52,993 bases of DNA, from the NCBI GenBank assembly GCA_031276485.1, contig JAISMY010000038.1, positions 1 to 52,993 on the forward strand, written 5' to 3'. Each line of letters opens with the position of its first letter. The stretch's first letter is position 1. The DNA is from Desulfovibrio sp. (lineage in GTDB: Bacteria; Desulfobacterota; Desulfovibrionia; Desulfovibrionales; Desulfovibrionaceae). The position numbers were made by a program, and so were the translations under genes. A model generated the notes under the pieces. That model did no database searches. It saw only the letters and a list, made by a program, of their open reading frames with translations, and had not been told where the DNA came from. Shown here piece by piece: positions 7,187-15,196 of this stretch.

Positions 7187-8635
7187 TCAAAGCGGCATCG
7201 GTATGAACTCCGCTTTCAGGCGGTCCGAGCGTCCGGGAGCGGCCCGGTATTCACCGCTCCAGCAGGAAGTGCAAAACGTGCCGGAATCTTTGCCGAACAG
7301 ACCGGTCAATCCTTCCAGAGAAAGATACCCCAAACTGTCCATGTTGAGCAAAGTGCGTATTGCTTCGAGGTCCAGCCTGTGGGCCAGCAGTTCTTCGCGC
7401 CGGGGAAAATCCACGCCGTAAATGCACGGATGGCGGGTAGGAGGGCAGGCAATGCGCAGATGGACTTCACGCGCCCCTGCGGAGCGCAGTTCCCGCCCAA
7501 GGGCCGAAGTAGTGGTGCCCCGGATGAGGGAGTCGTCTACCAGGACCACGCGTTTGTCGCGCACCACCGCGCGCACGACGTTGTTTTTCATGCGCACGGC
7601 GGCGGTCCTCGCCTCCTGTCCTGGAGAGATGAAGCTGCGGCCGACATAGTGGTTGCGGATAAGCCCCCGCTCATACGGCAGGTTGAGGCCGTCCGCATAG
7701 CCCATGGCCGCGCTCATGCCCGAGTCCGGGATGGGTACGACGACATCGGCGTCGGCCGGGTGTTCCAGCGCAAGCCGCATACCGCTGCGCCGGCGGAACA
7801 GATGCGGCGTCTCGCCGAAAACCAGGGAATCCGGGCGGGCGAAATAGATGAGTTCCAGCAGACAGCGGGCCGGCGTGGGCGCATTTTCGGCAAAAAACAG
7901 GGAGTGCCGGCCGCTCTCGTCAAAGATGACCATTTCTCCCGGCTCCACTTCCCGATCAAAAACCGCCCCGATCTGGTCAAAGGCGCAGGTTTCCGAAGCA
8001 ACAGCCAGACCGTTGCCGAGGCGTCCCAGAACCAGCGGGCGGTAACCCAACGGATCGCGCGCGGCGATCAGGCGATCGGGGAAAAGCAGGATTACGGCGA
8101 AGGCAGGCCCGGCCAGAGCCAGGATACGGCCGATTTCCTTGTCGTTGACGGCCAGTTCATGCGCCAGAAGATGCAGGAAAATTTCGCTGTCCGTGCTTGT
8201 CTGGAAAAGTGCGCCGCCGGAACACAGGGCATTGTACAGCCTTTGCGAGTCGGCCAGATTGCCGTTGTGCGCAACAGCGGCTTCTCCTCCGGTATAGCGG
8301 CCTATGAGGGGTTGCGCGTTGGCAAAGCTGCTTTCGCCGGCCGTCGAATAGCGGACATGCCCGACAGCCGTGCTGCCCGGCAGACGGCGCGCGGCGTCCC
8401 CGGCAAAAACGGAAGATACCAGTCCCATGCCTTTGTGTACATACAGACGGCCGGCATGGCTTGTCGCTATGCCGGCCGATTCCTGTCCGCGGTGCTGCAG
8501 GGCGTGAAGACCGAGTGCGGCAAGCGGGGCCGCTTCCGGCACATTGTACAATCCGATGACGCCGCAGGCGTCGCGGGGATGATCATACACGGCATTATGC
8601 CCCGGTAAGGTCTGTTGGATTGTTGCAATCCACAT
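7187..8635 (-). CDS. purF: Amidophosphoribosyltransferase
   Basis: First committed enzyme of purine synthesis: glutamine amide transfer to PRPP to give phosphoribosylamine. Starting at ATG 8635 (GGAG upstream) the protein has 482 residues. The class II glutaminase nucleophile is Cys24 in RDACGVIGLYN, so a 23-residue propeptide would be removed. HALQHRGQESAGIA, HNGNL and TSTDSE follow. The C-terminal phosphoribosyltransferase domain carries the PRPP loop VVLVDDSLIRGTTT. CTSCWSGEY near the C terminus matches the Fe-S ligand region of the oxygen-sensitive B. subtilis type. The open frame extends upstream to 8728 with low-complexity Arg/Pro sequence that does not look like PurF. Confidence 0.95.
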   Translation of the reverse strand: MWIATIQQTLPGHNAVYDHPRDACGVIGLYNVPEAAPLAALGLHALQHRGQESAGIATSHAGRLYVHKGMGLVSSVFAGDAARRLPGSTAVGHVRYSTAGESSFANAQPLIGRYTGGEAAVAHNGNLADSQRLYNALCSGGALFQTSTDSEIFLHLLAHELAVNDKEIGRILALAGPAFAVILLFPDRLIAARDPLGYRPLVLGRLGNGLAVASETCAFDQIGAVFDREVEPGEMVIFDESGRHSLFFAENAPTPARCLLELIYFARPDSLVFGETPHLFRRRSGMRLALEHPADADVVVPIPDSGMSAAMGYADGLNLPYERGLIRNHYVGRSFISPGQEARTAAVRMKNNVVRAVVRDKRVVLVDDSLIRGTTTSALGRELRSAGAREVHLRIACPPTRHPCIYGVDFPRREELLAHRLDLEAIRTLLNMDSLGYLSLEGLTGLFGKDSGTFCTSCWSGEYRAAPGRSDRLKAEFIPMPL

Positions 8636-8843
8636 CCGGATCCGCTCCGGCGGACGGGAGCGGCCGGCATACCCCACCCTGAAAGAAGGGGTTGACGGAT
8701 CCGGGCAGGGCGAACGCTTCAGTGTCACGTCATTCGCAGAATGTCACGACACGGACGCCGGGCGCGCCGCCGCGGGCGGCGTGAGCAAAGCCGAAACCAC
8801 GTTTTTTTTGCTTTGCGGTCTTCACGCCGGTTACGACAGTACA

Positions 8844-8946
8844 GGCGTGACATCTCATTAGTCGCGCATGTACTGCTACGTGAATAACGAATAAAGCCGA
8901 TAAACGCCGCGGCGTGACATCTCATTAGTCGCGCATGTCCTGCTAC
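8844..8946. repeat. 36-base direct repeat pair at the infA 3' end
   Basis: GGCGTGACATCTCATTAGTC plus 16 further bases occurs at 8844-8879 and again at 8911-8946 with one mismatch, offset 67 bases. The right copy ends inside the infA stop codon region. No gene is predicted between infA and purF (8636-8942). Confidence 0.8.
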
Positions 8947-9161
8947 TTCATACGGTAGGTTATTCTGCCGCGCGTGAGATCATACGGCGAAATTTCCACT
9001 TTGACTCTGTCGCCGGGCAGGATGCGGATATAGAACTTGCGCATTTTCCCGGAAATATGCGCCAGCACCGTGTGGCCGTTTTCCAGTTCCACCCGGAACA
9101 TGGCGTTGGGCAAGGCTTCCTGCACGGTGCCGTCGATCTCAAGCGCTTCTTCCTTGACCAT
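8943..9161 (-). CDS. infA: Translation initiation factor IF-1
   Basis: A 72-residue S1/OB-fold protein that occupies the ribosomal A site during initiation together with IF-2 and IF-3. Length and motifs are canonical: [58 protein letters not shown] and GRITYR. It is not in a ribosomal protein operon here. The final codons overlap the right copy of a 36-base direct repeat. Confidence 0.96.
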   Translation of the reverse strand: MVKEEALEIDGTVQEALPNAMFRVELENGHTVLAHISGKMRKFYIRILPGDRVKVEISPYDLTRGRITYRMK

Positions 9162-9376
9162 AAAAACCCCGTTTCAATCCACGTCCGGCTCTGTCCGCCG
9201 GAAGACCCCACCCCGGCGGATGTGGATCGGCCGGCATGTCCCCTCCACGTCATAGGGAGAGGTTTAAGCCATAAAGGACTTTCTTATAGGCGTCACTCGT
9301 GCCATGTTTCGGCGGTCCTGTCAATCATGGCAATCGGAAGAAAATTGACAATTCACCGAAATAATTGACGTTCATT

Positions 9377-9808
9377 TCATAGTGCAGCCGGCTGCCGCTC
9401 GCAGGACGCGCAGCATGACCGGTCGTCGAGGCTGCGCATGATGCCGCAGGCTTCGCCTTCGCGTTCTCCCCCGCAGGCGCAGCGCAGGCGCTCAAGGTGT
9501 TTCTTCAGATGCTCCAGGGACGCTATTCTTACATCGACGTCTGCGATATGCGCGTCGACCAGATTCGCAACCCACGTGCAGTCGCGCTGCGGCTTATCCC
9601 TGAACAACAGCAATTCCCTGATCTCCGGCGGTCGCATGCCGTGTTCGCGGCAGTGCATGATGAAATCCAGCCGGTCCAGATCCTTCGGCCCGTACAGCCG
9701 GTAATTCCCTTCCGATCTTTCCGGAGCGGGCAAAAGACCTTCATTCTCGTAATAGCGTATAGTGACCGCCTTGCAGCCGCTTCTTTTCGCCAATTCGCCG
9801 ATTTTCAT
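9377..9808 (-). CDS. MerR-family metal-responsive regulator (CadR/PbrR/ZntR-like)
   Basis: A 143-residue regulator of the CadR/PbrR group. The N-terminal winged helix is typical (MKIGELAKRSGCKAVTIRYY, then EGNYRLYG). Metal-ligand cysteines are Cys77 (RDCTW, end of the dimerisation-helix start), a CACGG pair and a C-terminal CCASC cluster. Such proteins bend an over-long promoter spacer to switch on efflux when Zn, Cd or Pb binds. The likely target is the dyad at 10075-10105 before the ATPase on the opposite strand. A MITE-like repeat begins 3 bases upstream of the start codon, and its terminal GGGGGAG appears to be the ribosome binding site. Confidence 0.9.
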   Translation of the reverse strand: MKIGELAKRSGCKAVTIRYYENEGLLPAPERSEGNYRLYGPKDLDRLDFIMHCREHGMRPPEIRELLLFRDKPQRDCTWVANLVDAHIADVDVRIASLEHLKKHLERLRCACGGEREGEACGIMRSLDDRSCCASCERQPAAL

Positions 9809-9810
9809 TG

Positions 9811-9921
9811 TTATTGCTCCCCCGAATAAACATTGTCAAACAGGGGGCGGGGGGGGACATGTCTTTTATGCGGAGTGCGCTGTTTACGCCGACAGCGGCA
9901 AGCTTTAATCGGGGGATCAAT
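9811..9921 (-). repeat. MITE-like repeat, family A, copy 1
   Basis: A 111-base copy of the element also found at 26001-26105 and 43304-43408, here inverted. Ends are TTATTGCTCCCCCGAATAAA and the complement of ATTGATCCCCCGATTAAA, which form imperfect terminal inverted repeats. A C-tract inside is longer than in the other copies. It separates the MerR gene from its presumed operator. Confidence 0.85.
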
Positions 9922-10074
9922 ACCCGGGACGCGGTTCTCCGCCTGGTCACCGACTTTCACTGTTTCCTCCCGGACGGTTTCTCCGCAGGTTGACCGATTT
10001 TCACGCTTGCCCCGCAACCGCTTCCTTTGCCGCCGCGTCGATTTTTATTTTCTTGCCGGCATGTAAAAAAGGAC

Positions 10075-10105
10075 TTGACCCTATAGTAACTATAGACATT
10101 ATTCT
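10075..10105 (+). promoter_or_regulatory. MerR-type operator/promoter of the P1B ATPase
   Basis: A -35 box TTGACC (10075-10080), the dyad CTATAGTAACTATAG (10081-10095) and a -10 box TATTCT (10100-10105) give a 19-base spacer centred on the dyad. The long spacer with an internal palindrome closely resembles known ZntR/PbrR/CadR operators. Confidence 0.8.
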
Positions 10106-10143
10106 TGTCAAAAATAGAAAGCAAAACACAGGGAGACAGCATC

Positions 10144-12135
10144 ATGAACAGCGCAGGCGCCGATGCCGTATGCGGATGTTGCGGGCATGTCCCGGCCGGC
10201 CCGCCGGAAAGCGCAGCCGCGCCGGTAAGCTCCTGGCGGAGACCCGCGGCGGCAAGTCTGCTTGCCGCCGCCGCCGAAGCAGTTGAACTCTTCGGCGAAT
10301 GGAACGTACGCCCTTTCGGCATCGATCTGCATGCCCCGACATTCGGCGGTCCGGCTCCGGCCGGGTATCTGCCCGCGCTGCTGGCGATCGCCGCCGTTTT
10401 TCTCTGCGGTCTTTCCACCTACAGGAACGGATGGAACTCGCTCCGGCAACTTAAACCGGACATTGAGGCACTTATGTCGGCGGCCGTGACCGGAGCGGTC
10501 CTTATCGGGCAGTATGCCGAGGCGGCCATGGTCATGTCGCTGTTCAGCCTCGCCGAAGTCATCGAAAGCGCCTGCCTGGAGAGAGCACGCGGCGACATTA
10601 AAAAACTGCTCTCCCTTGCGCCCGAAACGGCTACTGTACAGCGTCGCGACGGACTCTGGGCGGAAACGGACGTGCGCGGAATAAGCGTAGGGAGCCTGGT
10701 GCGCGTGAAGCCCGGCGAACGCATCGGCCTTGACGGCATCGTCGTTGAGGGCCGCTCGACAGTCAACCAGGCCCCGGTCACCGGAGAAAGCATGCCGGTG
10801 GAAAAAGCCGGGGGGGATACTGTTTTTGCCGGAACCGTCAACGAAGGCGGCTCCTTTATCTTCCGTGTAAGCTCCGGCGCGGACAACTCCACCCTTACCC
10901 GCATCATCCGGGCTGTAGAAGAGGCCCAGGCCGCGCGCGCCCCCATTCAGCGCTTCGTCGATCGTTTTGCGGCTCTTTATACTCCGGCTGTATTCCTCGC
11001 GGCAGCGCTGGTCGCCGTCATTCCTTCCCTGTATGAAGGAGCCGTCCGGACCGACCGGATCTACACAGCCCTGGTTGTTCTGGTCATAGGCTGCCCCTGC
11101 GCCCTGGTCATTTCCACTCCGATAAGCATAGCGGGAGGTCTGGCGGCTGCGGCCCGCCGCGGCATCCTGATCAAGGGCGGCGTGTTCCTTGAACATGGGC
11201 GGCAGCTCAAAGCTCTGGCCCTGGACAAAACCGGGACCCTCACCCTCGGCAAACCGAAGCAGACCGATTGGGCGGCCCTCGGCACGCTCGACGCGAACGC
11301 CGTCGTCGCTATGGCTGCGGGGCTCGCCGCCCGTTCGGACCACCCCGTATCCCGCGCCGTTGCAGATGCGGCGGCGGCAAAGGGCATCGCGCTGCCCGAA
11401 GTCACCGACTTCACCGCCATACCCGGCCGGGGCATAAGCGGCGTGATAGGCGGCAGGAAACTGTATCTCGGCAATCTGCGCCCGGCGGAAGACCCGATGC
11501 CGTGCCCGGCCGGGATTGAACGGCAACTGCGCGCTCTGGAGGAACAGGGCAAAAGCGTTGTACTCCTGCGTGACGACAGGGAAATCCTCGGGCTGTTCGC
11601 CGTGGCCGACACGTTGAAGGAGAGCAGCGTTGAGGCCGTCGCAGAACTGAAGCAACTCGGCGTCAAAACCGTCATGCTGACCGGCGACAACGAATATACG
11701 GCCCGGACCGTTGCGGCGCAGGCGCATGTTGATTCTTTCCGGGCGAACCTTCTGCCCGAAGACAAAGCGGCGGCGGTCGCCGGCCTCGCCTCGGACGGCA
11801 GGACCGGCATGGTCGGCGACGGCATCAACGATGCGCCCGCCCTGGCCAGGGCGGACATCGGCTTCGCCATGGCCGCCGCCGGGACGGACACCGCCGTCGA
11901 AACAGCGGATGTGGCCCTGATGGACGACGATCTCCGCAAGATCCCGCGCTTCATCCGCCTGTCAAAGGCCGTCCACGCCATACTCATGCAGAATATCGCC
12001 GCGGCCCTCGGCGTGAAAGCCGCCTTTTTCATCCTGGCCTTCACCGGTTTGACGAGCATGTGGGCGGCCGTGTTCGCGGATGTGGGAGTCTGTCTTCTGG
12101 TGGTTGCCAACGGATTGCGGACTGTGCGACAATAA
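10144..12135 (+). CDS. Zn/Cd/Pb-translocating P1B-type ATPase
   Basis: A 663-residue heavy-metal efflux ATPase of the inner membrane. ATG at 10144 follows GGGAG. There is no full HMA domain at the N terminus, only a small CGCCGH cluster. Motifs in order: TGES in the actuator domain, CPC (about 318) in the transport helix as VIGCPCALVISTP, phosphorylation motif LDKTGTLT (Asp about 361), SDHPVSRA, and GDGINDAPALARADIGFAM. The final helix ends VFADVGVCLLVVANGLR, typical of the P1B-2 (Zn/Cd/Pb) group. It is controlled by the MerR-type promoter upstream. Its last 60 bases are partly repeated downstream (12070-12290), beside the copper ATPase. Confidence 0.92.
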   Translation: MNSAGADAVCGCCGHVPAGPPESAAAPVSSWRRPAAASLLAAAAEAVELFGEWNVRPFGIDLHAPTFGGPAPAGYLPALLAIAAVFLCGLSTYRNGWNSLRQLKPDIEALMSAAVTGAVLIGQYAEAAMVMSLFSLAEVIESACLERARGDIKKLLSLAPETATVQRRDGLWAETDVRGISVGSLVRVKPGERIGLDGIVVEGRSTVNQAPVTGESMPVEKAGGDTVFAGTVNEGGSFIFRVSSGADNSTLTRIIRAVEEAQAARAPIQRFVDRFAALYTPAVFLAAALVAVIPSLYEGAVRTDRIYTALVVLVIGCPCALVISTPISIAGGLAAAARRGILIKGGVFLEHGRQLKALALDKTGTLTLGKPKQTDWAALGTLDANAVVAMAAGLAARSDHPVSRAVADAAAAKGIALPEVTDFTAIPGRGISGVIGGRKLYLGNLRPAEDPMPCPAGIERQLRALEEQGKSVVLLRDDREILGLFAVADTLKESSVEAVAELKQLGVKTVMLTGDNEYTARTVAAQAHVDSFRANLLPEDKAAAVAGLASDGRTGMVGDGINDAPALARADIGFAMAAAGTDTAVETADVALMDDDLRKIPRFIRLSKAVHAILMQNIAAALGVKAAFFILAFTGLTSMWAAVFADVGVCLLVVANGLRTVRQ

Positions 12136-12290
12136 CCTGCCGCCGGAACTCTTCATGTGTAAAGAAATGTTCGCAGCAGGCGATAGTGTTCGCGGATGCG
12201 GGCATCTGTCTTTGCGTCGCTGCCTGCGGAGAGCGGAACGTGCGACATTAACTCCGGCAGGATCGGCGTATGCGTAAAGAAATGTTCGCC
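12070..12290 (+). repeat. Diverged tandem duplication across the ATPase junction
   Basis: The segment 12070-12174 (end of the first ATPase, its stop codon and ATGTGTAAAGAAATGTTCGC) recurs at 12186-12290 (VFADAGICL-like codons, ATGCGTAAAGAAATGTTCGC), offset 116 bases. The second unit contains the actual start of the copper ATPase, and the first contains a decoy copy of that start that leads nowhere. Confidence 0.75.
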
Positions 12291-14930
12291 GTGCGCGGCA
12301 TGACCTGCGCCGCTTGTTCAAGCCGCGTACATAAGGCCGTCTCCGCTCTGGACGGCGTGGACGATGTTGCCGTCAACCTCCTGACAAACGGCATGAGCAT
12401 CGCCTTCGACGATGCCGTTCTGTCCACTGAACGCATAGTCGAGGCCGTGCGCAAAGCCGGGTACGACGCGTCACCTCGCAACGGGCCGCCCGCGGCGCGG
12501 CGCGGCGGCGCGGCCGATGCCGCCGCGCAGGAACTTGCCGCCGTTAAACGGCGCCTGCGCGTTTCCTTCCTGTTCACTCTCCCGCTTTTCTACATGACGA
12601 TGGGGCACATGGCCGGTCTGCCCCTGCCGGATCTGCTCTCCGGTCCGGAAAACGCGCCGGCCTACGCCTTCACTCAGTTCCTGCTGACCGTACCCGTCAT
12701 GGTCGTCAACGGCGACTATTACCGCAGGGGCTTCAAAGCCCTGTTCGCGGGCGCGCCCAACATGGATTCGCTCATTGCTGTCGGTTCCGGAGCCGCAGCC
12801 GTGTTCGGCGTCTATGCCGTGTACAAAATCGGTTTCGCGCTCGGCCGCGGCGACGTCACAACCGCAAATGCTCTTGCCGCGAACCTCTATTTTGATTCAG
12901 CGGCCGTGATTCTCACCCTCATCACTCTGGGCAAATTTTTCGAGGCCCGCGCCAAGGGCAGGACCACCGATGCCCTGACCGGGCTGATGAAACTCATGCC
13001 CGAAACGGCCGTCGTGCTCAGGAACGGCGTGGAAACGGCCGTTCCTGCCGAAGAGCTGCGTGTCGGCGATACGCTCGTCGTCAAGGCGGGGGAACGCGTC
13101 CCCGTGGACGGCGTGATATGCGAGGGCTGCGCGTTTGTGAATGAATCCGCCGTCACCGGCGAAAGCGTGCCGGCGGAAAAACAGGCCGGCGACCGGGTTA
13201 TCGGGGCGACCCTCAACGAGTCCGGCTGGTTCCTGATGACGGCCGAGCGCGTGGGCGAGGACAGCACGCCGGCCCGAATCATAAAGCTGGTGGACGAAGC
13301 CGCGTCCTCAAAGGCTCCAGTAGCCCGGCTGGCGGACAGCATCAGCGGCGTCTTCGTCCCCGTCGTCATCCTTATTGCCGCGGCTGCGGCGATTTTTTGG
13401 CTTGTGCTCGGCCACAGCCCGGAGTTTGCCTTTTCCGCCGGCATTTCCGTGCTGGTCATCTCCTGCCCCTGCGCCCTGGGGCTGGCAACGCCCACCGCCG
13501 TCATGGTCGGCACGGGCCGGGGCGCAACGCAGGGCATACTCTTCAAGTCGGCCGAAGCCCTTGAACTTACCAGAGCCGTGGATACGGTAGTGCTGGACAA
13601 GACCGGCACGATTACGGAAGGCAAACCCGCAGTCACCGACATTGCCCCCACGGACGGAGGCAGCGAAGAGGATCTGCTGCGCGTTGCCGCCTCCCTGGAA
13701 AAGCTCTCTGAACATCCCTTGGGCAATGCCGTGGTGCGGGAAGCGGAGGCAAGGAAACTGCCCCTCGACAAAGTATCGGATTTTCTCCGCGCGCCGGGCC
13801 GGGGCATCAGCGGCACCATCGCCGGCAAACACTGCTTTGCAGGGAATGCCGCCCTGATCGCCGAACGCGGCATCATCCTCGCCGACGATTTGCGATCCCA
13901 AGGCGATGCCTTTGCCGGCGACGCCAAAACCGCCCTGTATTTCGTCCGCGAAAACAGCGTTCTCGGCATTATCGCCGTTGCCGACGTCATACGGCCGGAC
14001 AGCCGCAGCGCCGTGGCCGAGCTGGAATCTCTGGGGCTGGACGTGATTATGCTCACCGGAGACAACGCAAAGACCGCCGCCGCCGTGCAGCGGCAGGCCG
14101 GCATCCGCCGGGTGCTGGCCGAGGTACTGCCCCAGGACAAGGAACAGGAAATACGTTTCTTGCAGGAGCAGGGTAAAAAAGTGGCCATGGTGGGCGACGG
14201 CATCAACGATGCCCCGGCCTTGGCGCGGGCGGACGTGGGCATTGCCGTCGGCGCCGGCGCAGATATCGCCGTGGATGCGGCGGATGTCGTACTCATGAAA
14301 AACCGGCTCACAGATGTTGTTGCCGCCGTCCGCCTGAGCAGGGCCGTTATGCGCACCATCCGGCAAAACCTGTTCTGGGCTTTTTTTTACAACAGCATCG
14401 GCATCCCCGTGGCCGCCGGGGCGCTTTACGGGGTCTGCGGCCTGACCATGAATCCCATGCTCGCAGCCGCGGCCATGAGCCTCAGTTCATTGAGCGTGGT
14501 GTCCAATGCGTTGCGGCTGCGCATATTTAAGCCGATGCCCGCGCGCGCCGCCCAGGACGATGCAGAGAACGGCATGCCCGACTCGACGGACGGAAAGCGG
14601 ACGGACGGCCCCCGCCTTAAAACCTGGTCTTTCCGGAAAAGTCTTCCCGGCTTCGCCGTAAATCAGCAGGGATTATCACCTGAGGCGGAAACTTCAACTG
14701 TAAAGGGATTTCTGATGAACAAAAACATCGGGATAAAAGGTATGAACTGCGGCCATTGCGCATCTTCCGTCGAAAAAACCCTGCGCGCCGTGCCGGGCGT
14801 GACGAAGGTCCACGTTGACCTGTCATCGGGAACGGCCGGCGTGAGCGTAGGCGGCGATGTGACGGACGAGGCTCTGACGGCCGCCGTGACCGCGGCGGGC
14901 TTTGAAGTCACAGGCATAGCGCCGGCCTGA
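12270..14930 (+). CDS. copA: Cu(I)-translocating P1B-type ATPase with N- and C-terminal metal-binding domains
   Basis: An 886-residue copper exporter. The N-terminal HMA domain has GMTCAAC (residues 10-16). The catalytic core shows TGES, CPC in VISCPCALGLATPTAVMVGTG, LDKTGTIT (Asp443), SEHPLG and GDGINDAPALARADVGIA. FFYNSIGIPVAAG and MSLSSLSVVSNALRLR are the Cu(I)-specific residues of the last two helices. Residues about 770-815 are a polar linker. Residues 816-886 form a second HMA domain with GMNCGHCASS, the size of a free CopZ chaperone, preceded by an internal ATG at 14715. Placement of HMA at the C terminus is unusual. It follows the Zn/Cd ATPase by 134 bases and may be cotranscribed with it. 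Confidence 0.93.
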   Translation: MRKEMFAVRGMTCAACSSRVHKAVSALDGVDDVAVNLLTNGMSIAFDDAVLSTERIVEAVRKAGYDASPRNGPPAARRGGAADAAAQELAAVKRRLRVSFLFTLPLFYMTMGHMAGLPLPDLLSGPENAPAYAFTQFLLTVPVMVVNGDYYRRGFKALFAGAPNMDSLIAVGSGAAAVFGVYAVYKIGFALGRGDVTTANALAANLYFDSAAVILTLITLGKFFEARAKGRTTDALTGLMKLMPETAVVLRNGVETAVPAEELRVGDTLVVKAGERVPVDGVICEGCAFVNESAVTGESVPAEKQAGDRVIGATLNESGWFLMTAERVGEDSTPARIIKLVDEAASSKAPVARLADSISGVFVPVVILIAAAAAIFWLVLGHSPEFAFSAGISVLVISCPCALGLATPTAVMVGTGRGATQGILFKSAEALELTRAVDTVVLDKTGTITEGKPAVTDIAPTDGGSEEDLLRVAASLEKLSEHPLGNAVVREAEARKLPLDKVSDFLRAPGRGISGTIAGKHCFAGNAALIAERGIILADDLRSQGDAFAGDAKTALYFVRENSVLGIIAVADVIRPDSRSAVAELESLGLDVIMLTGDNAKTAAAVQRQAGIRRVLAEVLPQDKEQEIRFLQEQGKKVAMVGDGINDAPALARADVGIAVGAGADIAVDAADVVLMKNRLTDVVAAVRLSRAVMRTIRQNLFWAFFYNSIGIPVAAGALYGVCGLTMNPMLAAAAMSLSSLSVVSNALRLRIFKPMPARAAQDDAENGMPDSTDGKRTDGPRLKTWSFRKSLPGFAVNQQGLSPEAETSTVKGFLMNKNIGIKGMNCGHCASSVEKTLRAVPGVTKVHVDLSSGTAGVSVGGDVTDEALTAAVTAAGFEVTGIAPA
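14715..14930 (+). other. Possible internal start for a free CopZ-like chaperone
   Basis: ATG at 14715 inside copA begins MNKNIGIKGMNCGHC and the remaining 71 residues are the length of a CopZ metallochaperone. AAAGGG lies 8 bases before it. Production of a separate chaperone from the same frame is plausible, by analogy with E. coli copA, which yields one by frameshifting; the sequence does not prove it. Confidence 0.35.
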
Positions 14931-14940
14931 CGGGCGCTCA

Positions 14941-15076
14941 TACCAATTTACTTTCAGCAGAAAGCAAATTGGTATGGCGGAAGCGAAGCCGCCGCCCACA
15001 AGTTTTTGAAAAAACAGGCTTTACCTGTTTTTTCAAAAACTTTGGCGTCTTGCATTCAAATTCGTTTGAATGCAAC
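14941..15076 (+). terminator. Hairpin cluster ending the copper ATPase transcript
   Basis: Three palindromes in a row. The first is the arms of ACCAATTTACTTTCAGCAG and its complement (14942-14974). The second is a 19-base perfect stem with loop CTTTA at 15000-15042, the likely terminator. The third, at 15051-15076, is GCATTCAAA paired across a TTCG loop. The first palindrome recurs in shortened form at about 37943-37970. No gene lies between 14931 and 15196. Confidence 0.6.
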
Positions 15077-15196
15077 TTGGTATCAGACGCGGGCCGAGAA
15101 GGCAGCATGGGCCTGAAGGCTTGGGTCTTGCGCTTGGGCGGGGGGGCGGGCTGACCGGCCTGAAGGCCTGGGTCTCAAGCCGTAAAAGGAGCTCCG

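Noticed and set aside
10108-11727. A 539-codon minus-strand frame opposite the Zn/Cd ATPase
   Set aside because: High-GC shadow ORF; the plus strand carries all P1B motifs and the MerR-type promoter.
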